Shown: piece by piece, positions 8,208 through 14,601 of the stretch | Numbering within the stretch: the first letter of the stretch is position 1 | Layout of the letters: every line of letters starts with the position of its first letter | From: Tannerellaceae bacterium | Lineage (GTDB): Bacteria > Bacteroidota > Bacteroidia > Bacteroidales > Tannerellaceae | Assembly: GCA_031288615.1 (NCBI GenBank) | Contig: JAITRC010000020.1 | Coordinates: 1 to 64,000, forward strand | Direction: 5' to 3' | DNA length: 64,000 nucleotides | Position numbers and translations under genes: made by a program | The notes under the pieces: generated by a model | The model's database searches: none | The model's input: the letters and a program-made list of their open reading frames with translations, nothing else | What the model was told of the DNA's origin: nothing

Positions 8208-8215
8208 CAAAGGTA
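8208..8215 (-). promoter_or_regulatory. -7 element of holB, leaderless arrangement
   Basis: On the minus strand TACCTTTG is followed by CACCC and the ATG. With the start point about seven bases after TTTG, the transcript would start at the initiation codon. The 2136 gene has the same sequence in the same place. Confidence 0.55.
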
Positions 8216-8231
8216 GGCATAATTTGGGTGA

Positions 8232-8822
8232 TTAGTAACCGGGGGGAAGGTCGGGGCGTCGGAATAGGGGGTGTGAGGGAGGGTAGTTGTAGCGGATACG
8301 TTGAGAGCGGGAGGAGGGGTCGGGAAGGGAGATGACTTTTTTGGGTTTGGGGGGAGTAGGAGGGGTAGTGGGGGTGGGTTGGGGGGTGGGATTTGCGGCT
8401 TCGGCGGCGGCAGCGGCGGCTTCGGCTTTGGCGGTGTTGTCGGCGACGAAGCGGTCGAAGGCGAGGTCGGCTTCGGTGGGCGGGCCTGGTTTGGGCAGGG
8501 GTGGAGGAGGTGGCGTGAAAGAATTGCACAAATTCACAGATTTGTTAACGGAATTCACATTTCGCGCTAACGTTTGTTCACGTTTGAGCTTAGCAAATTC
8601 AAATTTGAGCTCGTTGAGGTTTTGCCTGGCGTGTCCTTGTCGGAGTTTCTCGTTGTTGTGGATGGCTTTGGCAGCGAGGTGGAAACAGGCTTGGCGGATG
8701 CGTGTGCGCTGGAGGTGGGTGCAGTGTTCCATATCGTCGGCGAAGCGCTCGAGGAAGTCGTTAGCGAGGTCGAAGATGAGCACGTTAAGCTCGTGAAGAG
8801 AAGGGACGTCACCTAAAATCAT
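8232..8822 (-). CDS. Unknown helical protein with proline/alanine-rich tail
   Basis: A 196-residue protein that I do not recognise. Residues 1-90 are predicted helical and charged (ERFADDMEHCTHLQRTRIRQ, then NLNELKFEFAKLKREQ, a possible coiled coil). Residues 103-196 are low-complexity: a PPPPPLPKPGPP run, an AEAAAAAAEAA helix, then PTPQPTPTTPPTPPKPKK. There is no signal peptide or membrane segment. The junction between the two halves is encoded by one copy of a dispersed 35-bp repeat (8524-8558). A near-identical start, with promoter, occurs at 1-120, so this is at least a two-member family. Promoter TATCTTTG at 8855-8862. It lies 29 bases upstream of holB, which has its own promoter. Confidence 0.65.
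   Translation of the reverse strand: MILGDVPSLHELNVLIFDLANDFLERFADDMEHCTHLQRTRIRQACFHLAAKAIHNNEKLRQGHARQNLNELKFEFAKLKREQTLARNVNSVNKSVNLCNSFTPPPPPLPKPGPPTEADLAFDRFVADNTAKAEAAAAAAEAANPTPQPTPTTPPTPPKPKKVISLPDPSSRSQRIRYNYPPSHPLFRRPDLPPGY
8524..8558 (-). repeat. Dispersed 35-bp repeat, copy A (inside coding sequence)
   Basis: The plus strand starts TTGCACAAATTCACAGATTT and continues GTTAACGGAATTCAC. Close copies occur at 9395-9430 (opposite orientation, intergenic) and 55571-55605 (inside the TonB receptor gene). Here it encodes the hinge between the helical half and the proline-rich tail of the 8232-8822 protein. Confidence 0.6.
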
Positions 8823-8893
8823 GGCATTACCTATTTAAATGAAAAGAACAGGGGCAAAGATAGGGGGAGAAGGAGCTGAAAATTCACGACGCC
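8773..8893. repeat. Duplicated gene start plus promoter, copy 2
   Basis: Counterpart of 1-120. It includes the first 16 codons of the 8232-8822 gene, its leader, the TATCTTTG promoter at 8855-8862 (minus strand) and the conserved gaaaattcacgacg boundary. Confidence 0.7.
8855..8862 (-). promoter_or_regulatory. -7 element of the 8232-8822 gene
   Basis: The minus strand reads TATCTTTG, matching TAnnTTTG, 32 bases upstream of the ATG at 8822. Confidence 0.55.
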
Positions 8894-8913
8894 TTAAGTA
8901 TGTGAAGGAAAGG

Positions 8914-8932
8914 CCGTCGTAACGACGGTTTT
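8914..8932 (+). terminator. Hairpin plus T4, terminator-like
   Basis: CCGTCG-TAA-CGACGG followed by TTTT. It sits at the same place relative to the duplicated promoter as the palindrome at 120-135. The core GTCGTAACGAC also occurs inside coding sequence near 766-779 and, with one change, near 1362-1374. Confidence 0.35.
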
Positions 8933-8995
8933 GTGGCAGAGTAGTGGATGAGAAGTAGAGAAGGGGAGAGGGGGAAGGGGATACGATGTTTTTCT

Positions 8996-9003
8996 TACCT
9001 TTG
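8996..9003 (+). promoter_or_regulatory. -7 element of the 9008 gene, leaderless arrangement
   Basis: TACCTTTG followed by CACC and ATG at 9008. The spacing predicts transcription starting at the start codon. Confidence 0.55.
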
Positions 9004-9007
9004 CACC

Positions 9008-9256
9008 ATGAAACATAGGCATGCATTTTTGCAGGATTTGTTTGGGACTGCCGCCAAGGCGGCGTTCGCGGTGTTGTGCCTATCTACGGCGTCGTCGGTC
9101 TTCGGGAGTCTGACGGGGTCTGAGCCGGACGCGGGCTTCCTATTGCGAGCCGGGGGAGTCTTTGTCATCGGGCTCCTCTTCGCCGCTTTCTTCGCACTCC
9201 TCGCCTACCGTTTCGCAAAGAAACGGGATCTCCACGAACATTCACTTAATTCTTAA
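9008..9256 (+). CDS. Small unknown membrane protein
   Basis: An 82-residue protein with two hydrophobic segments (about residues 17-34 and 46-68) and a short basic C-terminus (RFAKKRDLHEHS). No family was recognised. It is supported by a strong TACCTTTG promoter immediately before the ATG and by a second small membrane-protein gene starting four bases after its stop codon, so the two look like a real mini-operon rather than chance frames. Codon use is C-rich on this strand, unlike the G-rich genes on either side. Confidence 0.6.
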   Translation: MKHRHAFLQDLFGTAAKAAFAVLCLSTASSVFGSLTGSEPDAGFLLRAGGVFVIGLLFAAFFALLAYRFAKKRDLHEHSLNS

Positions 9257-9260
9257 TACC

Positions 9261-9386
9261 ATGGATATCAACACCTATCTGGACCTCATGCTCGTCTTCT
9301 ATGGGACAGGGTGCCTCATCATGCTGCCTATCGTCCTCTTTGTCTACTCCAAGAAAGGCGACGCCTGGCTCGATAAGCATCTTTGA
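9261..9386 (+). CDS. Very small unknown membrane protein
   Basis: A 41-residue protein, MDINTYLDLMLVFYGTGCLI and so on, with one membrane helix and a charged end (KKGDAWLDKHL). It starts four bases after the stop of the 9008-9256 gene, in the sequence taatacc-ATG. Its size and single helix recall small accessory subunits of membrane complexes, but there is no specific match and nothing nearby that it would obviously serve. Confidence 0.55.
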   Translation: MDINTYLDLMLVFYGTGCLIMLPIVLFVYSKKGDAWLDKHL

Positions 9387-9394
9387 CTAACCTC

Positions 9395-9430
9395 GTTAAT
9401 TTCGTTAATAAATCTGTGAATTTGTGCAAT
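9395..9430 (+). repeat. Dispersed 35-bp repeat, copy B (intergenic)
   Basis: Reverse complement: ATTGCACAAATTCACAGATT, then TATTAACGAAATTAAC. It matches copy A (8524-8558) at all but a few positions, in the opposite orientation. It sits nine bases after the stop of the 9261-9386 gene. Confidence 0.6.
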
Positions 9431-9441
9431 CCCTCTTTGCC

Positions 9442-9540
9442 ATGAAACAGACGCTTCTCGCTCGCTTGGCGACACGCTTTTTCCCCTCCCCTACTAAGAA
9501 GCGTGTCTACCGTGTAGTGTCACTAATAGCATCCTTATGA
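9442..9540 (+). CDS. Possible 32-residue peptide
   Basis: A short frame, MKQTLLARLATRFFPSPTKK and so on, basic with a hydrophobic end. It follows the two small membrane-protein genes on the same strand but is separated from them by repeat copy B. There is no clear promoter (ctctttgcc precedes the ATG). It could be a third member of the mini-operon or a chance frame. Confidence 0.2.
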   Translation: MKQTLLARLATRFFPSPTKKRVYRVVSLIASL

Positions 9541-9550
9541 TGCCGCGTCG

Positions 9551-9571
9551 CTTTTGCGTGTTTAAATTAAA
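9551..9571. repeat. Relic of the duplicated leader sequence
   Basis: The sequence cttttgcgtgtttaaattaa is identical to 52-71, the leader of the truncated paralogue at the left edge. The adjoining gene start and promoter are absent or degraded. It marks the left side of a block (about 9.1-10.2 kb) whose strand composition differs from the flanks. Confidence 0.5.
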
Positions 9572-9640
9572 GTACGGGGCATGGAGGAGGAGGGGGTAAG
9601 GAGGTAAAAGAAAAAAAGCCGGTATGGATTCTGTGGTGGT

Positions 9641-10159
9641 TTAGTCCTCTACTGCATCAGGTAGGGAGGATACTTTCATATACCAATCGCGATATGCCTC
9701 GTATGGTGTTCCGTCCTCCTCATCATAGCGCCTTTCAAGCACGAGCGTATTATCGGTGAGACTCACTACGGTTCTTGTGTGCACGTATATTTCGTGTATT
9801 TCGTATATTTCATCATCCTCTTCTTCCCTCAAAGTGAGGGTAGAACCTTTGAGCGTGTAGGTAACCGACTTTTTATGCCACCCTTCTATACTATCCCCCT
9901 CATAGCTCCAAGCCGTTCCATCCGACTTGAATTCCATGAATCCACTGTACTCTCCTTCAGGTTCTTTGTTAGCCTCCCAATCGAAATCTTCCAACTTACC
10001 ATCGCCTTCATACCCATAGGCTCCATACCACCCGGCCGCATGGGTCACTTTCCAGATGCCGACTATTTTGGAATTGACTTCATCATCCCCTTTGTCACAG
10101 GAAGTGAAAAGGAGGCCACTTAGCACTACCGTGCTCATTAGAGATAAAAGATTCTTCAT
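9641..10159 (-). CDS. Lipocalin-like lipoprotein
   Basis: A 172-residue protein with a lipoprotein signal ending in LLFTSC (Cys21 as the lipidated residue). The mature part starts with acidic residues, then VGIWKVTHAAGW, followed by alternating beta-strand-like stretches (SGFMEFKSDGTAWSYEGD, YTLKGSTLTLREEED). The VGIW opening and this strand pattern are typical of the small lipocalin-like lipoproteins common in Bacteroidetes; ligand unknown. No TAnnTTTG promoter was found in the 80 bases upstream. The nearest good promoter lies in the inverted-repeat element at 10241-10414 and points the other way, so this gene may be off in the present orientation. Confidence 0.75.
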   Translation of the reverse strand: MKNLLSLMSTVVLSGLLFTSCDKGDDEVNSKIVGIWKVTHAAGWYGAYGYEGDGKLEDFDWEANKEPEGEYSGFMEFKSDGTAWSYEGDSIEGWHKKSVTYTLKGSTLTLREEEDDEIYEIHEIYVHTRTVVSLTDNTLVLERRYDEEDGTPYEAYRDWYMKVSSLPDAVED

Positions 10160-10240
10160 TTTTTTTGTAATTTATTGATTTATATATAGAACCCATACCG
10201 GCTATTCATTGTATTCCTTACAGCTGTAATTCTTCATTTA

Positions 10241-10414
10241 TCACCGTAGTACAATTTGTACTCAGGTGATTTTGTTTGGGAAAAGTTTTGTATCTTTGCG
10301 GTATGAAAGTGAAACACTGAAGTAGGCAGGTGATTCAAGGCGAATGCCCGATCATTGATGCAGACTGAGGAGCACGAATGATAAATCACCTGAGTACAAA
10401 TTGGACTACGGTGA
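10241..10414. repeat. 174-bp element with 32-bp inverted ends around a promoter (invertible switch candidate)
   Basis: Left arm 10241-10272 and right arm 10383-10414 are inverted copies of each other with a single mismatch. Each arm is itself an imperfect palindrome (TCACC...GGTGA outside, GTACaatttGTAC inside), like a recombinase crossover site. The 110-bp interior holds TATCTTTG at 10291-10298 pointing right, a five-codon frame at 10302-10319, and another CAGGTGATT at 10329-10337 that could pair with the right arm. No recombinase gene is adjacent and no clear target-site duplication was seen. Confidence 0.6.
10291..10298 (+). promoter_or_regulatory. -7 element inside the inverted-repeat element
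   Basis: TATCTTTG matches TAnnTTTG; TTTG at 10271-10274 is a possible -33 element with a spacing slightly shorter than usual. In the present orientation it points to apgM. Inversion between the 32-bp arms would point it at the lipoprotein gene ending at 9641. Confidence 0.5.
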
Positions 10415-10477
10415 TTTTAGGGGGGGGGCGAAGTTGGTGCGCCGAAGGCGAGGAGGGCGAGTTGTGCGTATAAGGGT

Positions 10478-10485
10478 TACCTTTG
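10478..10485 (+). promoter_or_regulatory. -7 element of apgM
   Basis: TACCTTTG, 17 bases before the apgM ATG. A G9 tract at 10420-10428 lies about 50 bases upstream, five bases beyond the inverted-repeat element. Confidence 0.5.
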
Positions 10486-10502
10486 CGGCAAAGCGAAAGA
10501 GA

Positions 10503-11714
10503 ATGAAGACGATAATCATACTGGGGGACGGGATGGCGGATGAGCCGATAGGCTCACTGGGCGGCCTCACACCGCTACAATATGCGAAAACACCGTGGAT
10601 GGACAGGCTGGCGTCGGAAGGAGTGACGGGGCGTCTGCAGACGGTGCCGTTGGGGTATCATCCGGGGAGCGAGGTGGCGAACCTGTCGGTGCTGGGGTAT
10701 AATCTTGGGGAAGTGTTCGAGGGCCGTGGTGTGCTGGAAGCAGCAGCGATGGGCGTAGAGCTGAGAGCGGGTGAGCTGGCGCTGCGTTGTAACCTGATCT
10801 GTGTGGAAGGAGGCCGGATCAAGAATCACTCGGCAGGTCATATATCGACAGCGGAAGCAGGTGAGCTGGTGGACTATTTGAATGCGGAGCTGGCGGGGGA
10901 ATATGTTAAAATTTACAAAGGTGTATCGTACCGTCATCTGCTGGTGATGAAAGGAGGTGACAAGAGGTTGGCCTGTACGCCCCCGCATGATGTGCCGGGA
11001 GCGTCGTTCGAGGGATATTTGGTGAAGCCGGAGGCGCCAGAAGCGTCATGGACAGCATCGGAGCTGAATAAACTGATACATCGGTCGCAAGAACTACTGG
11101 CATCGCACCCGGTGAATGTGCGTCGGGTGTCGGCAGGGAAAGATGCGGCGAATAGTATCTGGCCGTGGTCGCCAGGGTACCGTCCGGCAATGCAGACGCT
11201 GTCAGCGATGTATGGGTTTAAGTCAGGAGCGGTGATCTCGGCGGTGGACCTGATCCGGGGGATAGGGGTGTACGCAGGGCTGCGTCCCATCTACGTGGAA
11301 GGAGCCACGGGCTTGTACGATACGAACTACGAAGGGAAAGCGTCGGCAGCAGTAGCAGCGCTGGCAGAGCATGAATTTGTGTACCTGCACGTGGAAGCAA
11401 GCGATGAGGCAGGTCACGAGGGAGATGTGGGATTAAAGATACGGACAATAGAGAATTTGGATAGCCGTGTGGTGGGGCCTGTGTATGAGTCGGTGCAAGG
11501 GTGGAAGGAGGGAGTGGCGATAGCCGTGCTGCCAGATCACCCGACGCCGTGCGCGCTACGCACGCATACGAGTGAGGCGGTGCCATTTGTGATATATAAG
11601 CCTGGTTGTGAGGCAGATGAGGTGAGGAGGTTTGATGAGAAGTCGGTGGAGAAAGGAGGGTACGGTCAGCTGGCAGGAGCAGAATTTATGGGGAAGATTG
11701 TTTCAAGACGATGA
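10503..11714 (+). CDS. apgM: Cofactor-independent phosphoglycerate mutase, archaeal (ApgM) type
   Basis: A 403-residue enzyme of the alkaline-phosphatase superfamily that interconverts 3- and 2-phosphoglycerate in glycolysis. Visible features: metal-binding GDGMADEP at the N-terminus, the catalytic-serine region PGSEVANLSVLGY near residues 55-67, RCNLICVEGGRIKNHSAGHI, and the C-terminal metal ligands in EASDEAGHEGD and VLPDHPTP. Length fits the ApgM family. The start at 10503 lies 17 bases after the TACCTTTG promoter; the longer frame upstream is basic junk. A second promoter inside the inverted-repeat element also reads into it, so expression may have a switchable part. Confidence 0.92.
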   Translation: MKTIIILGDGMADEPIGSLGGLTPLQYAKTPWMDRLASEGVTGRLQTVPLGYHPGSEVANLSVLGYNLGEVFEGRGVLEAAAMGVELRAGELALRCNLICVEGGRIKNHSAGHISTAEAGELVDYLNAELAGEYVKIYKGVSYRHLLVMKGGDKRLACTPPHDVPGASFEGYLVKPEAPEASWTASELNKLIHRSQELLASHPVNVRRVSAGKDAANSIWPWSPGYRPAMQTLSAMYGFKSGAVISAVDLIRGIGVYAGLRPIYVEGATGLYDTNYEGKASAAVAALAEHEFVYLHVEASDEAGHEGDVGLKIRTIENLDSRVVGPVYESVQGWKEGVAIAVLPDHPTPCALRTHTSEAVPFVIYKPGCEADEVRRFDEKSVEKGGYGQLAGAEFMGKIVSRR

Positions 11715-11723
11715 AAATAAATC

Positions 11724-11731
11724 GTAGTTTT
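11724..11731 (+). promoter_or_regulatory. -7 element before the AAA ATPase gene
   Basis: TAGTTTTG matches TAnnTTTG, 19 bases before the ATG at 11751. The surrounding DNA repeats ATGAAAATAA and AATCGTA (11711-11727 and 11743-11760). Confidence 0.4.
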
Positions 11732-11750
11732 GGGGGAAATTTTAATCGTA

Positions 11751-12980
11751 ATGAAAATAATTGTGGCGAAAAAAGGGGCTGAAATTTTCCGTAGGGACGA
11801 GTATATCAATAAAATAGCGCCGTTTATCGACAAACAGGTAATTAAGGTATTGACGGGTCATAGGCGTGTGGGGAAAAGCTATATACTGTATCAACTAATA
11901 GACCTGATTGAAGCGAATCACAAAGCTGCTAATATTATCTATATCAATAAAGAAGACATCAAGTTTGACAAGATACGAGATTATAAACAATTGAACAGTT
12001 ATGTATCTTCGAGACTAAAGAAGGAAACGAAGAACTATATTTTTGTAGACGAAATACAATTGATTGCAGAATTTCATGTCGCTATAAAATCATGGGCCTT
12101 AGATGAGAACAATGATATATACATCACAGGAAGCAACTCCAACTTACTATCAAGTGACCTAGCGAATGAACTTGGGGGTCGATATATTGAATTTGCAATT
12201 TACTCGCTTTCCTACTTAGAATTTTTGGATTTTCATAAGCTTGAGAATAGCGATGAGAGCTTAGCGCGTTATATGCGTTACGGAGGGCTGCCCTATCTGA
12301 TACACTTGCCTGATGATGATGTAGTGATTAAAGAATATCTGAATAGCATCTATTCCACAATAGTATTGAAAGATGTAATAAAACGTAAGAAGATACGTAA
12401 TGCTGATTTTTTGGAACGTCTTATTCGGTTTTTGGCAAACAATACAGGGAATCTTTTTTCATCAAAAAGCATACAAGATTACCTGAAGAGCAATAAAGAA
12501 GAATCATCAGTAAACCAGATTATAGAATATACAAATGCGCTAGTGGAAGCATTTATAGTGCACCGAATTAGGCGTTACGATATTGCAGGGAAAAAAGTAT
12601 TCGAACGAGGAGAGAAATATTATTTTGAAAATATGGGTATACGTAGTGTGATAGCGGGCTATAAACCACAAGACCGTGCACGTAGAATGGAGAATGTGGT
12701 ACTGAATCATTTACTGTACTGTGGATATAGCGTGAAAATCGGCACATTGCCACCTGAAGAAATTGATTTTGTTTGCACTAAAAATGGAGAGACGCTGTAT
12801 ATACAGGTAAGTATTGAGCTGTCTTCGCAGGAAACAATCCACAGAGAATTCGGAAATCTTTTGAAGATAAAAGACAACTATCCCAAGATGGTTGTGTCAG
12901 GTGAACGTGTATTTGAAAACACATACGAAGGGATAGGGCATATTTATATTCGCGACTTTCTTTCGAGGAAGGGAATGTAA
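11751..12980 (+). CDS. AAA ATPase with DUF4143 C-terminus
   Basis: A 409-residue protein of the widespread ATP-binding/DUF4143 family. Walker A is GHRRVGKSYI near residue 35, Walker B IFVDEIQ near residue 98 and a sensor-like ITGSNSNLL near residue 125. The C-terminal half contains the DUF4143 nuclease-like region with EEIDFVCTKNGETLYIQVS, the ExD...QVS arrangement of a PD-(D/E)xK fold. Role uncertain; such genes are common in mobile and defence-associated DNA. It opens the AT-rich block that continues into the restriction locus. ATG at 11751 is preferred over an upstream TTG at 11730. Confidence 0.85.
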   Translation: MKIIVAKKGAEIFRRDEYINKIAPFIDKQVIKVLTGHRRVGKSYILYQLIDLIEANHKAANIIYINKEDIKFDKIRDYKQLNSYVSSRLKKETKNYIFVDEIQLIAEFHVAIKSWALDENNDIYITGSNSNLLSSDLANELGGRYIEFAIYSLSYLEFLDFHKLENSDESLARYMRYGGLPYLIHLPDDDVVIKEYLNSIYSTIVLKDVIKRKKIRNADFLERLIRFLANNTGNLFSSKSIQDYLKSNKEESSVNQIIEYTNALVEAFIVHRIRRYDIAGKKVFERGEKYYFENMGIRSVIAGYKPQDRARRMENVVLNHLLYCGYSVKIGTLPPEEIDFVCTKNGETLYIQVSIELSSQETIHREFGNLLKIKDNYPKMVVSGERVFENTYEGIGHIYIRDFLSRKGM

Positions 12981-13029
12981 AAGTAAATGATGGAGTTTAT
13001 GAAAAAGAGGAAGTAAATGCCTTGCCGAT

Positions 13030-14601
13030 ATGAACAGAGAACAACAACGTGCGGAACTGCACCGTACCATTTGGAATGCAGCCAATCAATTGGTGCACGG
13101 AGGAGTACTCACCCCCGTACAATTTATGAACTACATGCTGGGCGGGTTGTTTTACCGCTTTATCAGTGAGAACCTTACCGTTTATTTAAACCGAAAAACC
13201 CGCAAAGCGAGGAGTAATAACAGTTTCGATTATGCTAAAATCAGCGATGCGGAGGCTGAAAATGCCCGGCAATCCACTACCGAAGAAAAGGGTTTCTACA
13301 TTTTGCCGTCTGAACTTTTTGTGAACGTGACTACACGTGCCAAAGACGATGCCAATCTAAACGAAACGCTTGAAAAGGTGTTCAAGCACATTGAAGGTTC
13401 GGCGATTGGCTTTGAGAGCGAAGATGACATAAAAGGCTTGTTTGATGACTTTGATGTGAACTCCAAGAACTTGGGCGACACTGTGCTGAAGCGAAACGAA
13501 CAATTGCGCAAGTTGCTCGAAGTGATCGGCACATTGCAGATGGGCGAATTTGAAGCGCAAGTGATTGATACGTTCGGTGATGCGTACGAATACCTGATTT
13601 CGATGTATGCCGCCAATTCGGGTAAAAAAGGTGGTGAATTTTACACCCCGCAGGAAGTCTCGGAACTGCTGACCAAAATCACGCTGGTGGGTAAAACAGA
13701 AGTAAACAAAGTATATGACCCCGCTTGTGGCAGCGGCTCACTGCTGCTCAATTTTGCTAAAATCCTCGGCAAGGACAAGGTACGGCAAGGATTTTTCGGG
13801 CAGGAAATAATCCTCACCACGTACAACCTCTGCCGGATGAATATGTTTCTGCATGACATCAATTTTGATAAATTTAATATTGCCAACGGAGATACGCTCA
13901 AAGATCCGCAGCATTGGAACGATGAGCCTTTTGAAGCCATTGTCAGTAATCCGCCCTATTCCATCCAATGGGACGGCGACAGTAACCCGTTGTTGATTAA
14001 TGACCCTCGTTTCTCACCTGCCGGCGTGCTTGCCCCAAAGTCGAAAGCCGACCTTGCTTTCGTGATGCACATGTTGGCATGGCTTGCTACCGATGGAACG
14101 GCAGCAATCGTAGAATTTCCGGGAGTACTCTATCGAAGTGGTGCGGAGCAAAAAATACGCAAATACTTGATTGAGAATAATTACATTGATACAGTGATCC
14201 AGTTGCCTGCTAACTTGTTTTTTGGCACGAGTATAGCTACCTGCATTATTGTCCTGAAAAAATCGAAGGCCGACAATGCCACGCTCTTTATTGATGCTTC
14301 AAAAGAGAGCGTACACAGTGGCAACAAGGAAAAGCTGACAGAAGAAAACATTCAGCATATTCTTAGGTGTTTTGTGGAACGAAAAAACGAATCGCATTTC
14401 GCCGCTCTCATTCTCAATGCAAAAATTGCCGAAAACAACTATAACATTGCCGTATCGTCTTATGTGGAACAAGAAGATACCCGCGAAACTGTTGATATAA
14501 AGGAACTAAACGCCCAAATTGTGGAAATTGTAAAACGACAGGACGCTTTACGCAGAGCGATAGATGAAATAGTGAATGATTTGGAAGGAGGCAACAAATG
14601 A
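13030..14601 (+). CDS. hsdM: Type I restriction-modification methyltransferase subunit
   Basis: A 523-residue N6-adenine methyltransferase. The N-terminal helical HsdM domain (TIWNAANQLVHGGV... SENL) is followed by the catalytic domain with the SAM-binding motif YDPACGSGSLLLNF near residue 230 and the catalytic SNPPYS near residue 306. With HsdS it methylates adenine in a bipartite target; with HsdR added, unmethylated DNA is cut. It is the first gene of an overlapping cluster: its TGA overlaps the ATG of the rhuM-like gene (ATGA). Codon use is AT-richer than in the flanking housekeeping genes, consistent with horizontal acquisition. Confidence 0.95.
   Translation: MNREQQRAELHRTIWNAANQLVHGGVLTPVQFMNYMLGGLFYRFISENLTVYLNRKTRKARSNNSFDYAKISDAEAENARQSTTEEKGFYILPSELFVNVTTRAKDDANLNETLEKVFKHIEGSAIGFESEDDIKGLFDDFDVNSKNLGDTVLKRNEQLRKLLEVIGTLQMGEFEAQVIDTFGDAYEYLISMYAANSGKKGGEFYTPQEVSELLTKITLVGKTEVNKVYDPACGSGSLLLNFAKILGKDKVRQGFFGQEIILTTYNLCRMNMFLHDINFDKFNIANGDTLKDPQHWNDEPFEAIVSNPPYSIQWDGDSNPLLINDPRFSPAGVLAPKSKADLAFVMHMLAWLATDGTAAIVEFPGVLYRSGAEQKIRKYLIENNYIDTVIQLPANLFFGTSIATCIIVLKKSKADNATLFIDASKESVHSGNKEKLTEENIQHILRCFVERKNESHFAALILNAKIAENNYNIAVSSYVEQEDTRETVDIKELNAQIVEIVKRQDALRRAIDEIVNDLEGGNK

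Noticed and set aside
10302..10319. Five-codon frame inside the inverted-repeat element as a leader peptide
   Set aside because: Too short to support; no attenuator-like arrangement of codons was seen.
11711..11760. Repeated ATGAAAATAA/AATCGTA at the left border of the defence block as an attachment site
   Set aside because: The repeats are both on the same side of the block and do not match the tRNA-Leu end or any sequence near 19818-19836.
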